A DNA stretch of 64,000 nt from Cordilura impudica (lineage: Eukaryota > Arthropoda > Insecta > Diptera > Scathophagidae), in assembly GCA_963682025.1 (NCBI GenBank), contig OY821519.1, positions 104,790,480-104,854,479 of the forward strand, given 5' to 3'. The position numbers and the translations under genes are program-made. Positions 35,521 through 46,896 of this stretch are shown piece by piece. Numbering within the stretch: the stretch's first letter is position 1; each line of letters opens with the position of its first letter. The notes beneath the pieces were generated by a model that saw nothing but the letters and a program-made list of their open reading frames with translations, searched no databases and was not told the origin of the DNA.

Positions 35521-37122
35521 TTACAACTCATCGAAAAATTTTCTTTTATAAGATTTTCTTAAATAACCTTGTTTAGAGGGATTTGTTTTAATGCTCCAGC
35601 AATAGTCCGCCATCATATGCTTATCCCAGTGACCCTGGTACCGCTCCTCTATAGTGCGGATATCTTGATGGAAACGTTCACCTTGTTCTTCACTGAAGTC
35701 TCCAAGATTTTCAGTGAAACAATCCAAATGACTGTGTAGGTAGTGCACCTTAATGCTCATATTACAACCAAGCTGCTTGAAATGTGACAACATGTTATCC
35801 ACGTGGTCCGAATAGTGCTCACCCTTTTTGTTTCCCAGGAAATTGCGCACTATCCAAACAAATTCATTCCAAGCATTTCTTTCAATATCTGTCATGGAAT
35901 TACTAAAATTTTCTTCATTGATTAATTTTTTGATTTGAGGGCCATCAAAAATGCCAGCTTTCAGTTTCTCCGAACTCAAATTGTTGAAATTTTTACTGAT
36001 ATATCTAAAACAATCACCGTCCTTGTTGAGAGCTTTGACAAATTGTTTTATAAGTCCTAGCTTGATATGGAGAGGTGGCAGTATTATGCGATCCCTGGGC
36101 ACAAGTGGTTGATTAACTATATTGTGGTTTCCTGGAACCATAGCTTCCCTCGAAGGCCAGTCTTTCTTACTCCAGTGTTCAGATCTGGCTCTGCTATCCC
36201 ATAAACAAATGAAACACGGATATTTTGTGTAGCCACCTTGTTGGCCTAGAAGAAAATTCACCATTTTTAGATCCACACAAATTAGCCAGCGGTGTTCGTT
36301 GTACTTTATTTTATTTATAACTGAGGCAATTGTAGAATATTCTTCTTTAGCTTTAGTTGAATGTGCAATGGGCAACGAACCCAATTTATTACCGTTATGC
36401 AGAAGTACACATTTTAGGCTGCGTTTAGAAGAATCTATAAATAGTCGCCAGTCATTTGGATCATACTCCTCTAATCCCATCGCTGTTACTAAACCAGGAA
36501 CATCTGAACAATAAACAAATTCATCGTCTTCGGAAAAGAATGGAAGTAAGTTTTTTTCTCTGTTACGGTAGTATGAAATTGTTGTTACTTGGGTTAACAG
36601 ATTTTTTTGCTTTAATCGAGAAGCAAGAATTTCAGATGCTTTTTTAGAAAGTCCAAGGTCTCTCACTAAATCGCTAAGCTCCTGCTGATTAAATTGCTCG
36701 CGTTCAGAAGAAATATCTAAATGCAAGTCATCTGATCCAAATTCAGAAATTGGTGAAGGAACATTTTGTCGTAAGTCGTGGAAATTGTGTGTAGATGTAG
36801 ATGGTTGTGGTTCTGAATCCTCACTAGAGTACAGGACTGGTTGGGTAATAGACAACACGTTAGGATAAATCCATTTAGACCGGTTTGTTTTATTAATGCC
36901 TGTTATGTTGACAGCGCAAAAATAACAATCATCATAATGATTCGAAGGTTCCCGCCAGATCATTGGTGTTTTATACTTGAAGTGGGTCCGTTGCTTGTTT
37001 GCCCATAACCTTAAATACTCTACACAGTTTTTACATACAGTATTAGGAATCCAGTACTTGTCACGGGTTTCCATGGTAAATCCGAAGTAGTCAAAATAAA
37101 TTTTTTTAATAAAATCTGACAC
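35521..37122 (-). CDS. intact unassigned transposase-like protein, 533+ aa
   Basis: The only gene between the two long TIRs, hence probably the element's transposase (inference). The family is common in arthropod and cnidarian genomes as uncharacterised proteins; I cannot name its superfamily. The frame opens upstream of 37122 (first codon GTG, so not the true start) to at least 37233, adding a CNIC at 37156-37167. That pairs with CKNC (30-33) as a CxxC...CxxC zinc-finger-like N-terminus; a third pair, CYFC, is at 66-69. Residues 101-140 are Ser-rich and acidic. Candidate catalytic acids in conserved blocks: FIDSSKRS (D230), ICVDLKM (D284), CFICLWDSR (C303/C306, D309), HSHLD (463-467), GERFHQD (481-487). 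The C-terminus is basic. No in-frame stop. The missing start suggests an upstream exon. Confidence 0.75.
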   Translation of the reverse strand: MSDFIKKIYFDYFGFTMETRDKYWIPNTVCKNCVEYLRLWANKQRTHFKYKTPMIWREPSNHYDDCYFCAVNITGINKTNRSKWIYPNVLSITQPVLYSSEDSEPQPSTSTHNFHDLRQNVPSPISEFGSDDLHLDISSEREQFNQQELSDLVRDLGLSKKASEILASRLKQKNLLTQVTTISYYRNREKNLLPFFSEDDEFVYCSDVPGLVTAMGLEEYDPNDWRLFIDSSKRSLKCVLLHNGNKLGSLPIAHSTKAKEEYSTIASVINKIKYNEHRWLICVDLKMVNFLLGQQGGYTKYPCFICLWDSRARSEHWSKKDWPSREAMVPGNHNIVNQPLVPRDRIILPPLHIKLGLIKQFVKALNKDGDCFRYISKNFNNLSSEKLKAGIFDGPQIKKLINEENFSNSMTDIERNAWNEFVWIVRNFLGNKKGEHYSDHVDNMLSHFKQLGCNMSIKVHYLHSHLDCFTENLGDFSEEQGERFHQDIRTIEERYQGHWDKHMMADYCWSIKTNPSKQGYLRKSYKRKFFDEL

Positions 37123-37644
37123 ACTTTTTCTATTTTTTATAAACGTGTATTCACCACATATGTTACAAAAATAGTTGGGATTGATTTTACAGGTGTTTCT
37201 TGACGTAGCTATTGCACAATTTTGAAGTATATATCAAAGTAACACAATTTTCAATAAATAACACACGGGAACAAAATTGAACTTTTTTGTGTTGACTGAC
37301 TAAATGTTCAATGTAAAATGATTTATATTTTTTGTCGTTATACTTTTCGCTTTCGTAAACACTTGTTGAATGAGAAAAATTGGTTGAATGAACCCATAAA
37401 AATACTTAGTAGTTTTTTACTGAAGTACCAAAAAAAATTATATCCACAATTTTATTGACAGTCACTTATTAATGAACACATGTGTTCAGGGGAATCCCTT
37501 TAAAAAATCACCCGTTACCAACGGTAAACCACACATCAATAAAAACAAGTGGACTTTTCTTTTTTCTCTTTAATTGACTGTGAACTGACTAGGTGTCATA
37601 AAGGGACAATAAAATTTATAGGCGTTATGAGTTTGCTACCGCAA

Positions 37645-38275
37645 CCATAAAAATGAAATAATCTTTTTTTATTACTTAATTTTTTTAATTCCTAGAATCA
37701 TAAAAAACTAACTTATTACATACAAACACTTACACATTAGAAAATGTTATTTTTGTATGGAAATCGCGATTTATATCAATTCAGTAAATCGTGAACAAAA
37801 TCAAAAGTTGTGCACCGATTGCAATGAAATAAAGCTCATTTTATTCGAAATATATTTAACTAACTGTTTGTAGACCAAAACTGTGATTTTTGTCCCATTT
37901 TTAATTTTTAGGAATTTTTAAAGAACAAAAAAAATGTTTTTTTTTAAAAAATTTTAATTTTTTTTCAAAACTTGAACGATATCTCTAAAACTACTTGGAA
38001 AATTTAAAAACAAAGTAAGCACGGCTTTAAGAGAATATTGTTTGCGAGTTTCGGATTTTTTTTTTTAATTTAATATGGTGAACCGTTTTCAAGTTATTCC
38101 AATATATGTAGCGGAAGTGCCTTAATTTTGAACATAACGGTATATCTCAAAAAGTCGAGCTGATAGAAAAAAACCAAGTGCAGATTTGAAATCAGCGACC
38201 TCAAATTAGTAAAAATTTGCTACAAATTTCAAATCAACACAAAAAAAGTTCAATTTTGTTCCCTTGTGTTATCCA
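37645..38275 (-). repeat. right long TIR of LTIR-A
   Basis: Inverted partner of 34812-35441. The outer end reads CCCTTGTG followed by TTA. Confidence 0.88.
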
Positions 38276-38279
38276 TTGT

Positions 38280-39360
38280 AAATATGTATGAAAATTTTTT
38301 AAGAAAATAAATGTTTAATCAAAAGATACATTTTAATTATAAGTACGAGCATTTTAAGCAAAAAATCTTCTTTTTAAGAAAAGGTACTTATTAAGAAATA
38401 CTACTTTTTAAAAAAATGTTCTGTTTGCGAAAGGTACTTCTTAAGAAAGGTCTTTTTATAAAAATGTAGTTTTTAAGAAATGGCACTTATTTTAGAAAGC
38501 ATAATTTTTAAGAATTAGTACTTTCTAAGTATATATAATTTTTTAATAAAAGGTATTTTTTAAGGAAATAAAATTTTTGAAAAAATATACCTTTTAAGAA
38601 AAATCACATTTTCAGAAAAATTACTTTTGAAGAAAAGTACCTTTTAAGAAAATTACATTTTAAGAAAAGGTACTTTGTGATAAGCGCTTTATAAGAAAAT
38701 AAATTATGAAGAAAATATAATTTTTAAGAGAAAATACCTTTTTAGAAAAGGTTCCTTTAAAAAAATGTAATACAATTTTTAAGAAAATTAAGTTTTTACG
38801 AAAAGGCAATTTTTAAGAGAAGGTACTTTTTTAGAAAAGCAATTTTTTGAAAAAATATAATATCCAATAAATACGACATTTAAGAGAATTTACTTTTTAG
38901 AATATGTACTTTTTTTGAGAAAGTACTTTTTAGGAAAAGATACTTCGTAGAGAAAGGTACTTTTTAAGAAAAGATATTTTAAAATGAACAGCTAATTTTT
39001 AAAGGAAAAATACCTTTTGAAGAAGAGAAAATTCTGTTTTAAGAAAATATATTTTTTTTAAATAATAGTTACTTTTTAAGGAAATAATAGTTCAAAGAAA
39101 AGGGTACTTTTTAAGAAAAATTGCTTTTTCAGAAAAGGTACATTTAAAAAAAAATACATTTTAATGAAAGGTATTTTGTAAGGAAACTACTTTTAAGGAA
39201 AAGGTACTTTTTGAGAAAGGTTCTTTATAAGATAAGCTTAAAATTAAGAAAATTTTTTTTTGAATAATGTTCTTTATAAGAAAGGGTAACTTTTACTTTT
39301 AGGAGAGGGTACTTTGTAAGGAAGAGGTAATATTTAAGGAAAAATTATTTTGTGGAAATA
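38280..39360. repeat. degenerate ~18-bp minisatellite, ~1.1 kb
   Basis: Dozens of diverged units around GGTACTTTTTAAGAAAA, with variable spacing. It begins right after the LTIR-A right end. Related units on the opposite strand occur at 45170-45450. Confidence 0.8.
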
Positions 39361-39435
39361 TATATAATATATATGCGATGATTGCTACGATCATATTATT
39401 ACATATTACATCATATTAATATATCATTCATATAC

Positions 39436-39760
39436 TAATGTGAAGGAAAATTTTTTCATCCCATTTTTTGTATAATGCGGGCACGGAGAAGTGTGAAAAT
39501 CGGCATAGTAATAGTTCGTATGGAATAGAAGTGTAGAATTTTAAAATTTTTGTATAATATGTGTTAAAAAAATATTAATTTATATAAAATATAACATAAA
39601 TAACACATTTTTTATAAGAGCCTAAAGGTATGTTAATCAATTTTAGTCAATTCACAATTCATCGAAATTCATTATAATTGAAACTTACACGCCTTATGTT
39701 GAATTGTAAATTACTTAATTTTGATCGCCATACCTCTATGATCTTATAAATTTATTTATT
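39436..39760. repeat. second copy of the hAT-like MITE interior, with foldback
   Basis: 39436-39600 matches 15600-15770 (AATGCGGGCACGGAGAAGTG against AATATGCGGGCATGGAAGAG). Then 39614-39660 and 39697-39748 form an inverted pair (TTATAAGAGCCTAAAGGTAT against reversed TTATAAGATCATAGAGGTAT). No outer TIRs. Confidence 0.65.
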
Positions 39761-39775
39761 ATCATAAATTTTATA

Positions 39776-40144
39776 TCTATAATATTAACAGGCTATGCGA
39801 TTTCTTGTGACTGATGTTTTGTTCAACCATTTTATCCCGATTTTGACCAATCGTATATTATTTTAAAGGTATGTCTTTTTAGCCATTTTGCAGATTTACA
39901 GATTTTTCAATTTTTTCCTTTATTTTGAGTAAATTGCATTTAAAGTTGCTACTAACACAAACATAAAATTATGCAATGGTCTAAACGAACACGTGTTAAT
40001 GTGTTTGTAATAAAAATGAGTTTGTTTCTTGTGGTGATTTGTGAAGTGGCTATAATTGATTAGCATACTTTAAGGTCTTTATTTAATGAAAAAATAAAAT
40101 TTCCTAGAATTTGCACTCGAATTTCGAGGGCTGAAATCTGCTAG
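39776..40144 (+). mobile_element. small non-autonomous Helitron, copy 2
   Basis: Starts TCTATAATATTAACAGGC after an A. Ends with CTCGAATTTCGAG, then CTAG followed by T. 369 bp, homologous with copies 1 and 3. A partial duplicate of its hairpin end lies just downstream (about 40193-40240). Confidence 0.82.
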
Positions 40145-42656
40145 TATTTACATATAAATTAAAGAAACATTGAAAGAAAAAATTTAAACAAAAATAAAAT
40201 TTTCACTCAAATTTTGAGTGCTGGGTTATGCCAGTTAAATTAGATATCAGTAGGGCATGTCAAAGTCAGTGATTAATTGAGCGTAAAACTATAATAAGAT
40301 ATTTCTATGATGTCACATTTGTTTTGGTTTTCGCCGTAAGTATGTTGCAAGACATCAAAGCAATCTAATTGATACTCGTACAGTATTTAGAATTAAGTAG
40401 TCATTAAAGTCAACAACTTTCCATTTTTATGAAAGAAGTTTTCTATTTAAAATATTATAAAACAAAATAAGCCGCAAATCTAATACATGATGATAGTTGC
40501 AACAGACAGAGGTAAATAATAAAATCAAATTTTTTTCTCATCGAGGTTGTTGCAACAGTATCAGAATCCGATATTTTTTGTTCACATTTATCCACTAGCT
40601 TCAATAAAGTAATAATGAATTCCTTTAATGATATCATAAAAACGAATTGAGTCGAGAAAGATCTGGAAACAAACACATTGAGAAATTGAGCATATAATAT
40701 AAACCGTTAGCTTTAAGTTAATATAGAAATTTTGGCAGGGTGATGTGTTACAAACTAAACACCACACAAAATGAAGCTTTTGAAAAGAAATTCTGTAAAA
40801 AAAATAATACCGTAAAGCGTTTACACTTATTTCCACTCCATTTTTAGCAATGTTATTTTGTTTTTAAATGCTTTTATATTTTTTATATACTTAATTTGTT
40901 TTTTTTTTTTATATGTAGCATAAGAATTTAAAAAAAAAAATCACAAAAACACATAAAAATGTCACTTATATATCTGGTGTTAGCAAACACCATTTGTGGA
41001 TATGTTTGTGTATTTTTGAGTATATAAATATGTATTATTTGGGGTTTCCTTGGCATGTCTATATTGCTTTGCTTTATGTTGTTATTGCTGTTTTTAATGT
41101 GGCTTTTTAGCAACGCTTAAGGCCAATAACGTGCTTTGTTTTATAAATACAAATTTATTTGAGAGTTCTGCTCCTTTTCCATGTTATAATACGAGTGCCG
41201 GTCTTTTAGCTAATGATTATAAATAAAGATATCAAAGTCATTCCATTAATGTTATCTTAAGCGTGACTTTAAACTAAAAACCCCCTTTCTATAGAAAGTT
41301 TTTCTATGGCTAAAACAACAACGGTTTGTCACATATTTAAAATGACCCTTGCCAGTTGTAGATTTTTTCCCACACCCTACCCCTTGAGACTGTTTAGAGG
41401 ACAGCAATAATGTTAGCAGCTTGTAAAAACAAATAGTATTGGACAGTAAGCACTCGACTTCAATATAGGGTATCCTGGGGTTTGTTTGGGCCATTTGTAA
41501 TTTTCTTACTATTTGTGTGCGTTTTTCTTTTTATTTTTTTTTTTTTTCTACTTAAGGCGACAGGTTTGGGTAATGATTTTGTATTATCAATTTAACTTTA
41601 AATGTTGTTTATGTGTCAAACATTGTGTTAAATATGATGACATGCTTGGTCATCATTTTCACTTTTAAATAAGTTTTGTTCGTTTTTTATATCGTTATTT
41701 TAGCACGTAAAGTTAAAAAAAGTGACACAGACAAACTTCAAAGTTCTTATAGCAGAACATTGTGTTTACTTCAGTTTGGCATGACTTGAAGTAATTTAAT
41801 AGAAAATTTAAAAATATACTTTCCTAACTATAAGTATACAAGTTTAAGGCTTTACTTAAAACTTTTAAATTTACGAAAAGCTTATCTTAATCTGCATGTA
41901 CAATTTTTAACAATTAACAAGACTTAAAATGGCATGTCTTATTTCCACAAAAAAAAAAAAAAAAAAATCTAAAGCAGAGTTAATGCCACCATAAGTCAAA
42001 TGTGACGAATCAGCTGTTTTATGGAAAGCATATATACGCGATTATTTAGCGTAAACGTAAGATAATGTAATGAAACCATATTTTCTCTTCGGTTTTACAT
42101 CACAGTTAAAAAAGGGCGAACATCTTTTGTTAAAAAAAGATGTAAAAAGAAGAAGATTATATAAAAAATTATGAATTCTGAATAAGTTAAAAATAAAATT
42201 TAAACTCGATTTTTAAGCGTCGCACAGTGGCGCAATTTGAGTATTTTTTTATTGCAAAATCATAACTTTTAAACCGATGAAGATATTTAACTAATTTGAA
42301 AGGTACGTGATAGGTAATTATCCAGCCTAAGTAGTAAAAATTTTACTACTTATGGGTTATCAAATTTGAAATTTGTTAACTGCATGAAACAAATCTTGTT
42401 TACGTTATCTACAAGACATGGTTTTCAAGAATTCTATATTTTTTATGTTTCTCTTTCAAGGTTTTTATGTTCCAATATCTTTATCAATACATAAAAAAAA
42501 TATATTTTCCCTCAGAGTTCAAAAATAGTGAAAACAGTTGGTAAGTAGCGATTTACCGGGAGAAACACAAAGCAAACAGTAAATTTTTTTTTATAATTTA
42601 CTAAATAAATACATAAATCAAAAGAAATAAAAACAATTATAATTATTTGCCCAGTT
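40145..42656. other. unassigned AT-rich DNA
   Basis: About 2.5 kb with no recognised gene. Poly(A) run at 41949-41967. CGTCGCACAGTG at about 42219. Small open stretches (40455-41494, minus) carry no motif. Confidence 0.4.
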
Positions 42657-43119
42657 TGTATACCCTCCACACCTCAGTGGCAGAGGGTATATAAAGAGTT
42701 GTCATTCCTTTTGTAACGCATCGAAATAAATTCCTGCGACCCCAAAAAAATATATTTTCTTGATCCTTATAACAAGGGAAGTTGATTTTGTCCATCTATC
42801 CGTCTGTCTGTGGAAATCATGATCACGCCGTCAATATCTAAGCTAGACCGTTCGTTTTTATATAAAATCGTTTACTAACATCCCAAAGGAGTTGCTATTT
42901 AAATCAAAAAAAAAAAATCGGTCAAAGGATACACGAGCTATGAATGAAACTTTGAAAAAACTCTTGAAAAAGTAAAATTTTTCAGTGTGTTTGTGGTTTT
43001 TCTTAAAATATGTTGTATATGTTGTAATTCTTCGTATTGTTGAAGTCATTACAGTTGTGTGTATATTAATACCGCACGTGTCACATTGGCCTTAGCAAGT
43101 TTTACCACATATTTTTTAT

Positions 43120-43280
43120 CATTAAAATTAAAAATTAATAAAAATAAAAAATGGAAAATGAAAAATGGAAAATTAAAAATGGAAAATAAAATATTAAAAA
43201 TTAAAAATGGAAATGAGAAATGGAAAATGGAAAATGAAAAATGGAATATGAAGAATGGAAAATGAAAAATGAAAATGGAT

Positions 43281-43312
<32 letters not shown>

Positions 43313-43901
43313 AAAAATGAAAAATTAAAACTGAAAAATGAAACATGGAAAATGAAGAATGAAAATCAAAAAATAAAAGTGAAAAATGAAAAATTAAAAA
43401 TGGAAAATGAGAAATGGAAAATGGAAAATGAAAAATGGAAAATGAAAAATTTAAAATCGAAAATGGAAAATGAAAGATGGAATATCGAAAATGAAAAATG
43501 GAAAATGAAAAATGAAAAATAAAAAATGAAAAATTAAAAATGAAAAATTAAAAATGAAAAATGAAAAATGGAAAATTAAAAATGGAAAATAAAAAATTAA
43601 AAATTAAAAATGGAAAATGAGAAATGGAAAACGGAAAATGAAAAATGGAAAATGGAAAATGAAATATGAAAAATGAAAAATGAAAACTGAAAAATGGAAA
43701 ATGAAAAATGAAAATCAAAAAATAAAAGTGAAAAATGAAAAACTAAAAATGGAAAATGAGATATGAAAAATCAAAAATGGAAAATGAGAAATGGAAAATG
43801 AAAAATGGAAAATGAAAAATTTAAAATCGAAAATGGAAAACGAAAGATGGAATATGGAAAATGAAAAATGGAAAAAAATGGAAAATGAAAAATGAAAAAT
43901 A
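43120..43901. repeat. heptamer satellite (GGAAAAT/GAAAAAT)n
   Basis: About 780 bp of 7-bp units with GG variants common. Continues after the nested HINE-1 at 44685. Lys/Asn-rich chance frames here are not genes. Confidence 0.92.
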
Positions 43902-44684
43902 AACAAGTAAGAAAATTATAGTCGGTCTAGACCGACTATACGATACCCTATACCATGCGTTTAGAAACCCTATCTGTTAGGCCCAACTAACTGGACATTG
44001 AAAATAAGCAAAAAACCAAATTTGAGTCGGATTTTTATTAATTTTTTTGGCTGCAGATATGAAAAAGTTCGTATCGGATGCTATATCTATAAAGGGACTA
44101 GGTCCAAAAATGGACCGATCCTGATCATGTTTGGTAAAGTCTCTTGTATTTTGCAAAAATATATACAAAAAAAATTTGAGAAGAATCAGTGCAATATTTT
44201 TGTTTTTTAATAGATTTAAGTGAAGATCGGGAAGCAGCTCTATATGGGGTCAAAGGGATCATTTTTGGACTACTCATTAGTGGATGTAATTAACGCATAC
44301 AAACCCAATTTGAGTAAGATCTATATGACAATTTGGATCTTATGGCAATTTATGTCGATTTCATATGGGTAATTTGTATGGGGGTTAGGTCTGAACATGG
44401 AGCGATTCTCACCAATTTCAATAGCGTTCATCCCATGCCCAGTAAAAGCTTATATACCAAATTTCATCAAAATATATTCATATTTGCGACCTGCAGTTTG
44501 ATTACACGCTTTACATGGACACACAGACGGACGGACGGACGGACGGACATTGTTAAATCAACTCAGAAAGTGATTCTGATTCGATCGGTATAATTAAAGA
44601 TGGGTCTAGGTCAAATATTTTTGGTTGTTACAAACAGCAGCACAAAGTCATTATACCCAAACCACATAGTGGTATAGGGTATAA
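43902..44684 (-). mobile_element. HINE-1, full length, inside heptamer array
   Basis: Same structure as 30900-31705 and very similar in sequence. Flanked on both sides by the heptamer array with no target duplication, as expected of a Helentron derivative. The GGAC run is short (44526-44548). Confidence 0.9.
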
Positions 44685-44850
44685 AAATGGAAAATGGAAA
44701 ACGAAAAATGAAAAATGAAAAATCGAAAATGGAAAATGAGAAATTAAAAACGAAAAACTAGAAATGAAAAACGAAAGATGAAAATTGAAAATTGAAAAAT
44801 GGAAGATGGATAATGATAAAAAAAAATGGATATTGAAAATGAAAAATGTG
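44685..44850. repeat. heptamer satellite, right part
   Basis: Continuation of 43120-43901 beyond the nested HINE-1, ending at the HINE-2 3' block. Confidence 0.85.
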
Positions 44851-45169
44851 AAGGGTATCAAAGATTCGGCCCAGCCGAATTTAACACTCTTACTTGTTTA
44901 TATTATACCTGAAACTGGAACAAATTGCCTAAAGATTGTGTTTTTTTTTAACTGAAAATCGGTCAACTTTGAAGGGTTTTATCTTCTGATTTTATTGAAG
45001 TTAGCAAACTTTTAATCTTTGAACAATTTTCTATAAGATGAATATAATTGAAAAATTATTTATAGCTTGAAAATTTAGCATCGCTAAGCAAAATTTTTGC
45101 CCCTCTCCAAAAGGCCATATGGTTTAATGGTTGCCATATACAAAAAATTGCAATTCACTTTCAATTTTT

Positions 45170-45450
45170 TTCTGAAAAAAAAACGACTTTTCTTAAAAAC
45201 AAAGTTTTTTTTTGTAAAAAATAGGCCAGTATTTAAAATAAATTAATTATCTAAAACAAGAACATTTTCTTAAAAAAGTGTACCAAGTACTTTTTTTTTC
45301 TGACAAAGTACAATTTTCTTAAAACTGCATTTCATTTCATTAATTTTTCTAAATAAGTACATAGTCCTAACGAAATCAATTTCTTAAAGCTACCTTTTAC
45401 TTCAAATGTAGCTTTATTTGAAAAATTAGTTTTTCTAAAAAATTTATATG
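45170..45450. repeat. degenerate TTTTCTTAAAA-type repeats
   Basis: Diverged units such as AATTTTCTTAAAAC and AAGTAC, the reverse orientation of the 38280-39360 minisatellite. Loosely defined edges. Confidence 0.45.
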
Positions 45451-45525
45451 TACATTCTTAACCGTTTCGATCCCAACGTTGCTTGTGAGCAACTTCGTAT
45501 GCTTGGCAACTAACGGTAAGCGCTG

Positions 45526-45556
<31 letters not shown>

Positions 45557-45882
45557 AATCGTATTGATATCGGAACCTATATTTGTATAAGTTTGGTCAA
45601 AAAACAATCATTTGTCAATCAGTTAGAGAAGTTATTTTAATTAGAAAGTGTGTGTGTGTCGAAAAAATTTTTTGCGAATTTCGAAATAAGTCTTTTTTTA
45701 AAATACTAACATAAATTAATAAAGTGTTTATGAAATACTTTTTAGTAAATTTCAATTAAAATTTTTATCAAAGTTAAATTACTCTTTTGCAAGCAAATAT
45801 CAGGTGAGTAATTTTCAAAGTTAGCAGGTTGCTTATGAGCAACCTCTGGCAATTTTGGTAATAAATCTATTTACTTTTAGAT

Positions 45883-46880
45883 ATGAGACCCCCAGAGAAA
45901 GGCTTGACAAACGAAGACATTGAAAGAATATTGAGCTTTGATTGGGATGCCTCTAGCGATGACGAAAGTGGAGCTGAGGTGGATTTGGAACGGAACGTGA
46001 AAAGAGAGAAATCATAGAGGTCGGTCTTCTTGGCAATATAATTGCGTGCAAGAATCTAGTTGTGCCGTTGATACTTGCTTTGAAAAAATTTATTCAAAAA
46101 CGTATTGATGAGCAGATAATAGCATTCAAAGGTATATCTATAATATTAATAGGCTACGCGATTTCTTGTGACCGATGTTTTATTTTACCATTTTATCCCG
46201 ATTGTACATTAACGTATATTATTTGAAAGGTATTTCTTTTAAGCTGTTTTGCAGACTTACAGATTTTTAAATTTTTTCCTTTATTTTGAGTAAATTGCAT
46301 TTAAAATTGCTACTAACACATACGTACAATGCTATGTGTGTGTTTATTATATTTGTTATTGTGGTTGTAATAAAAATTAGTTTGTTTTTTGTGTTGATTT
46401 GCAAATTGGCTATAATTGATTAGCATACCTTTGTCTTTATTTAATGGAAAAATAAAATTTCCTAGGATTTGCACTCGAATTTCGAGGACTGGAATTTGCT
46501 AGTACCAATAAAAGAGTGTATATTTATAAATTCCTGCTTTCACTTTTGGCTATAGGTAGGCCAAACAATATAACCCAGCCAAACCACACAAATGGGGTTT
46601 TAAAATGTTTACTAGTGCTGGAATTTCTGAAATGGTATATGTTTTACATTGTATGTTGGCGAAGGCACCTGCCCGTCATATAGATTAGGAATATCTTCGG
46701 ATGTTGGCCTTAATCAGGTACAGAATCTTCCCACGCACAAGAACTATAAACTTTAATTTGACAACTGGTTTACGTCTGTAAATCTTCCTTTTGATTTGAA
46801 GGGAATGGTCATTTAATATTTGAGACCGAAGCAGTAATGATATTGTTTTGAGAGGAGCGCTAATGTACGTAAGCAGTATA
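45883..46880 (+). pseudogene. piggyBac-3 transposase relic
   Basis: ATG at 45883 opens MRPPEKGLTNEDIERILSF followed by a DWDASSDDESGAE stretch, the acidic N-terminus usual for piggyBac transposases, ending at a stop after about 44 residues. Beyond the Helitron insertion the KPHKWGFKMF block appears at 46581, then NLPTHKNYKL (stop) FDNWFTS at about 46728-46775. That is the YFDNWFTS active-site motif with its catalytic Asp preserved. The middle is missing and several stops are present. N-terminus and core belong together by order and strand; identity of the core is firm. Confidence 0.78.
46137..46502 (+). mobile_element. small non-autonomous Helitron, copy 3
   Basis: Starts TCTATAATATTAATAGGC after an A. 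Ends with CTCGAATTTCGAG, a short spacer and CTAG before T. 366 bp. Inserted within the piggyBac-3 gene, so younger than it. Confidence 0.85.
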
Positions 46881-46896
46881 TTAAAAATCATTTAAA

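Larger units (their letters stand above)
34812..38275 (-). mobile_element. 3.46-kb transposon with ~630-bp TIRs (LTIR-A)
   Basis: The left arm 34812-35441 and right arm 37645-38275 are inverted copies. Shared landmarks in order: CACAAGGGAAC, TTGGTTTTTTTCTATCAG, GGCACTTCCGCTACATATAT, AAAGCCGTGCTTACTTTG, GGTCTACAAACAGTTA, TCGCGATTTCCATACAAA, AAGTAATAAAAAAAGATT. If the terminus is CACAAGGG, TTA flanks both ends as a possible 3-bp target duplication. The only gene inside is the intact minus-strand frame at 35521-37122. A second short copy of the outer motif (GGGAACAAAATTGAAC) lies at about 37267. Confidence 0.88.
42657..44898 (+). mobile_element. HINE-2 with internal heptamer satellite and nested HINE-1
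   Basis: The 5' block begins TGTATACCCTCCACACCTC with partner GCAGAGGGTATA, then a GATCCTTATAAC segment and a short GTCTGTCTGTGG run. The 3' end is GGGTATCAAAG followed by the hairpin ATTCGGCCCAGCCGAAT and TTAACACTCTTACTTGTTT. Between them lie heptamer arrays (43120-43901 and 44685-44850) split by a HINE-1. Reading the whole as one element is inference, based on matching orientation and end types. Confidence 0.6.
45458..46895 (+). mobile_element. piggyBac-3 relic
   Basis: Begins at TTAA (45458-45461) followed by CCGTTTCGATCCC, plausible as a piggyBac terminus. The palindrome GTTGCTTGTGAGCAAC at 45478 recurs as GTTGCTTATGAGCAAC at 45828, like subterminal repeats. An apparent 5'UTR intron (GTGAGT at 45804, TTTTAG at 45875-45880) precedes the ATG. 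Interrupted by a Helitron (46137-46502) and cut on the right by HINE-1 (46897). Confidence 0.6.

Noticed and set aside
43059..43522. Lys/Asn/Met-rich open frames of 68 and 77 residues
   Set aside because: They translate the 7-bp satellite; 7-bp repeats without stop words stay open by chance.
43715..43906. Phe/Ser/His-rich minus-strand frame
   Set aside because: Reverse translation of the same satellite.
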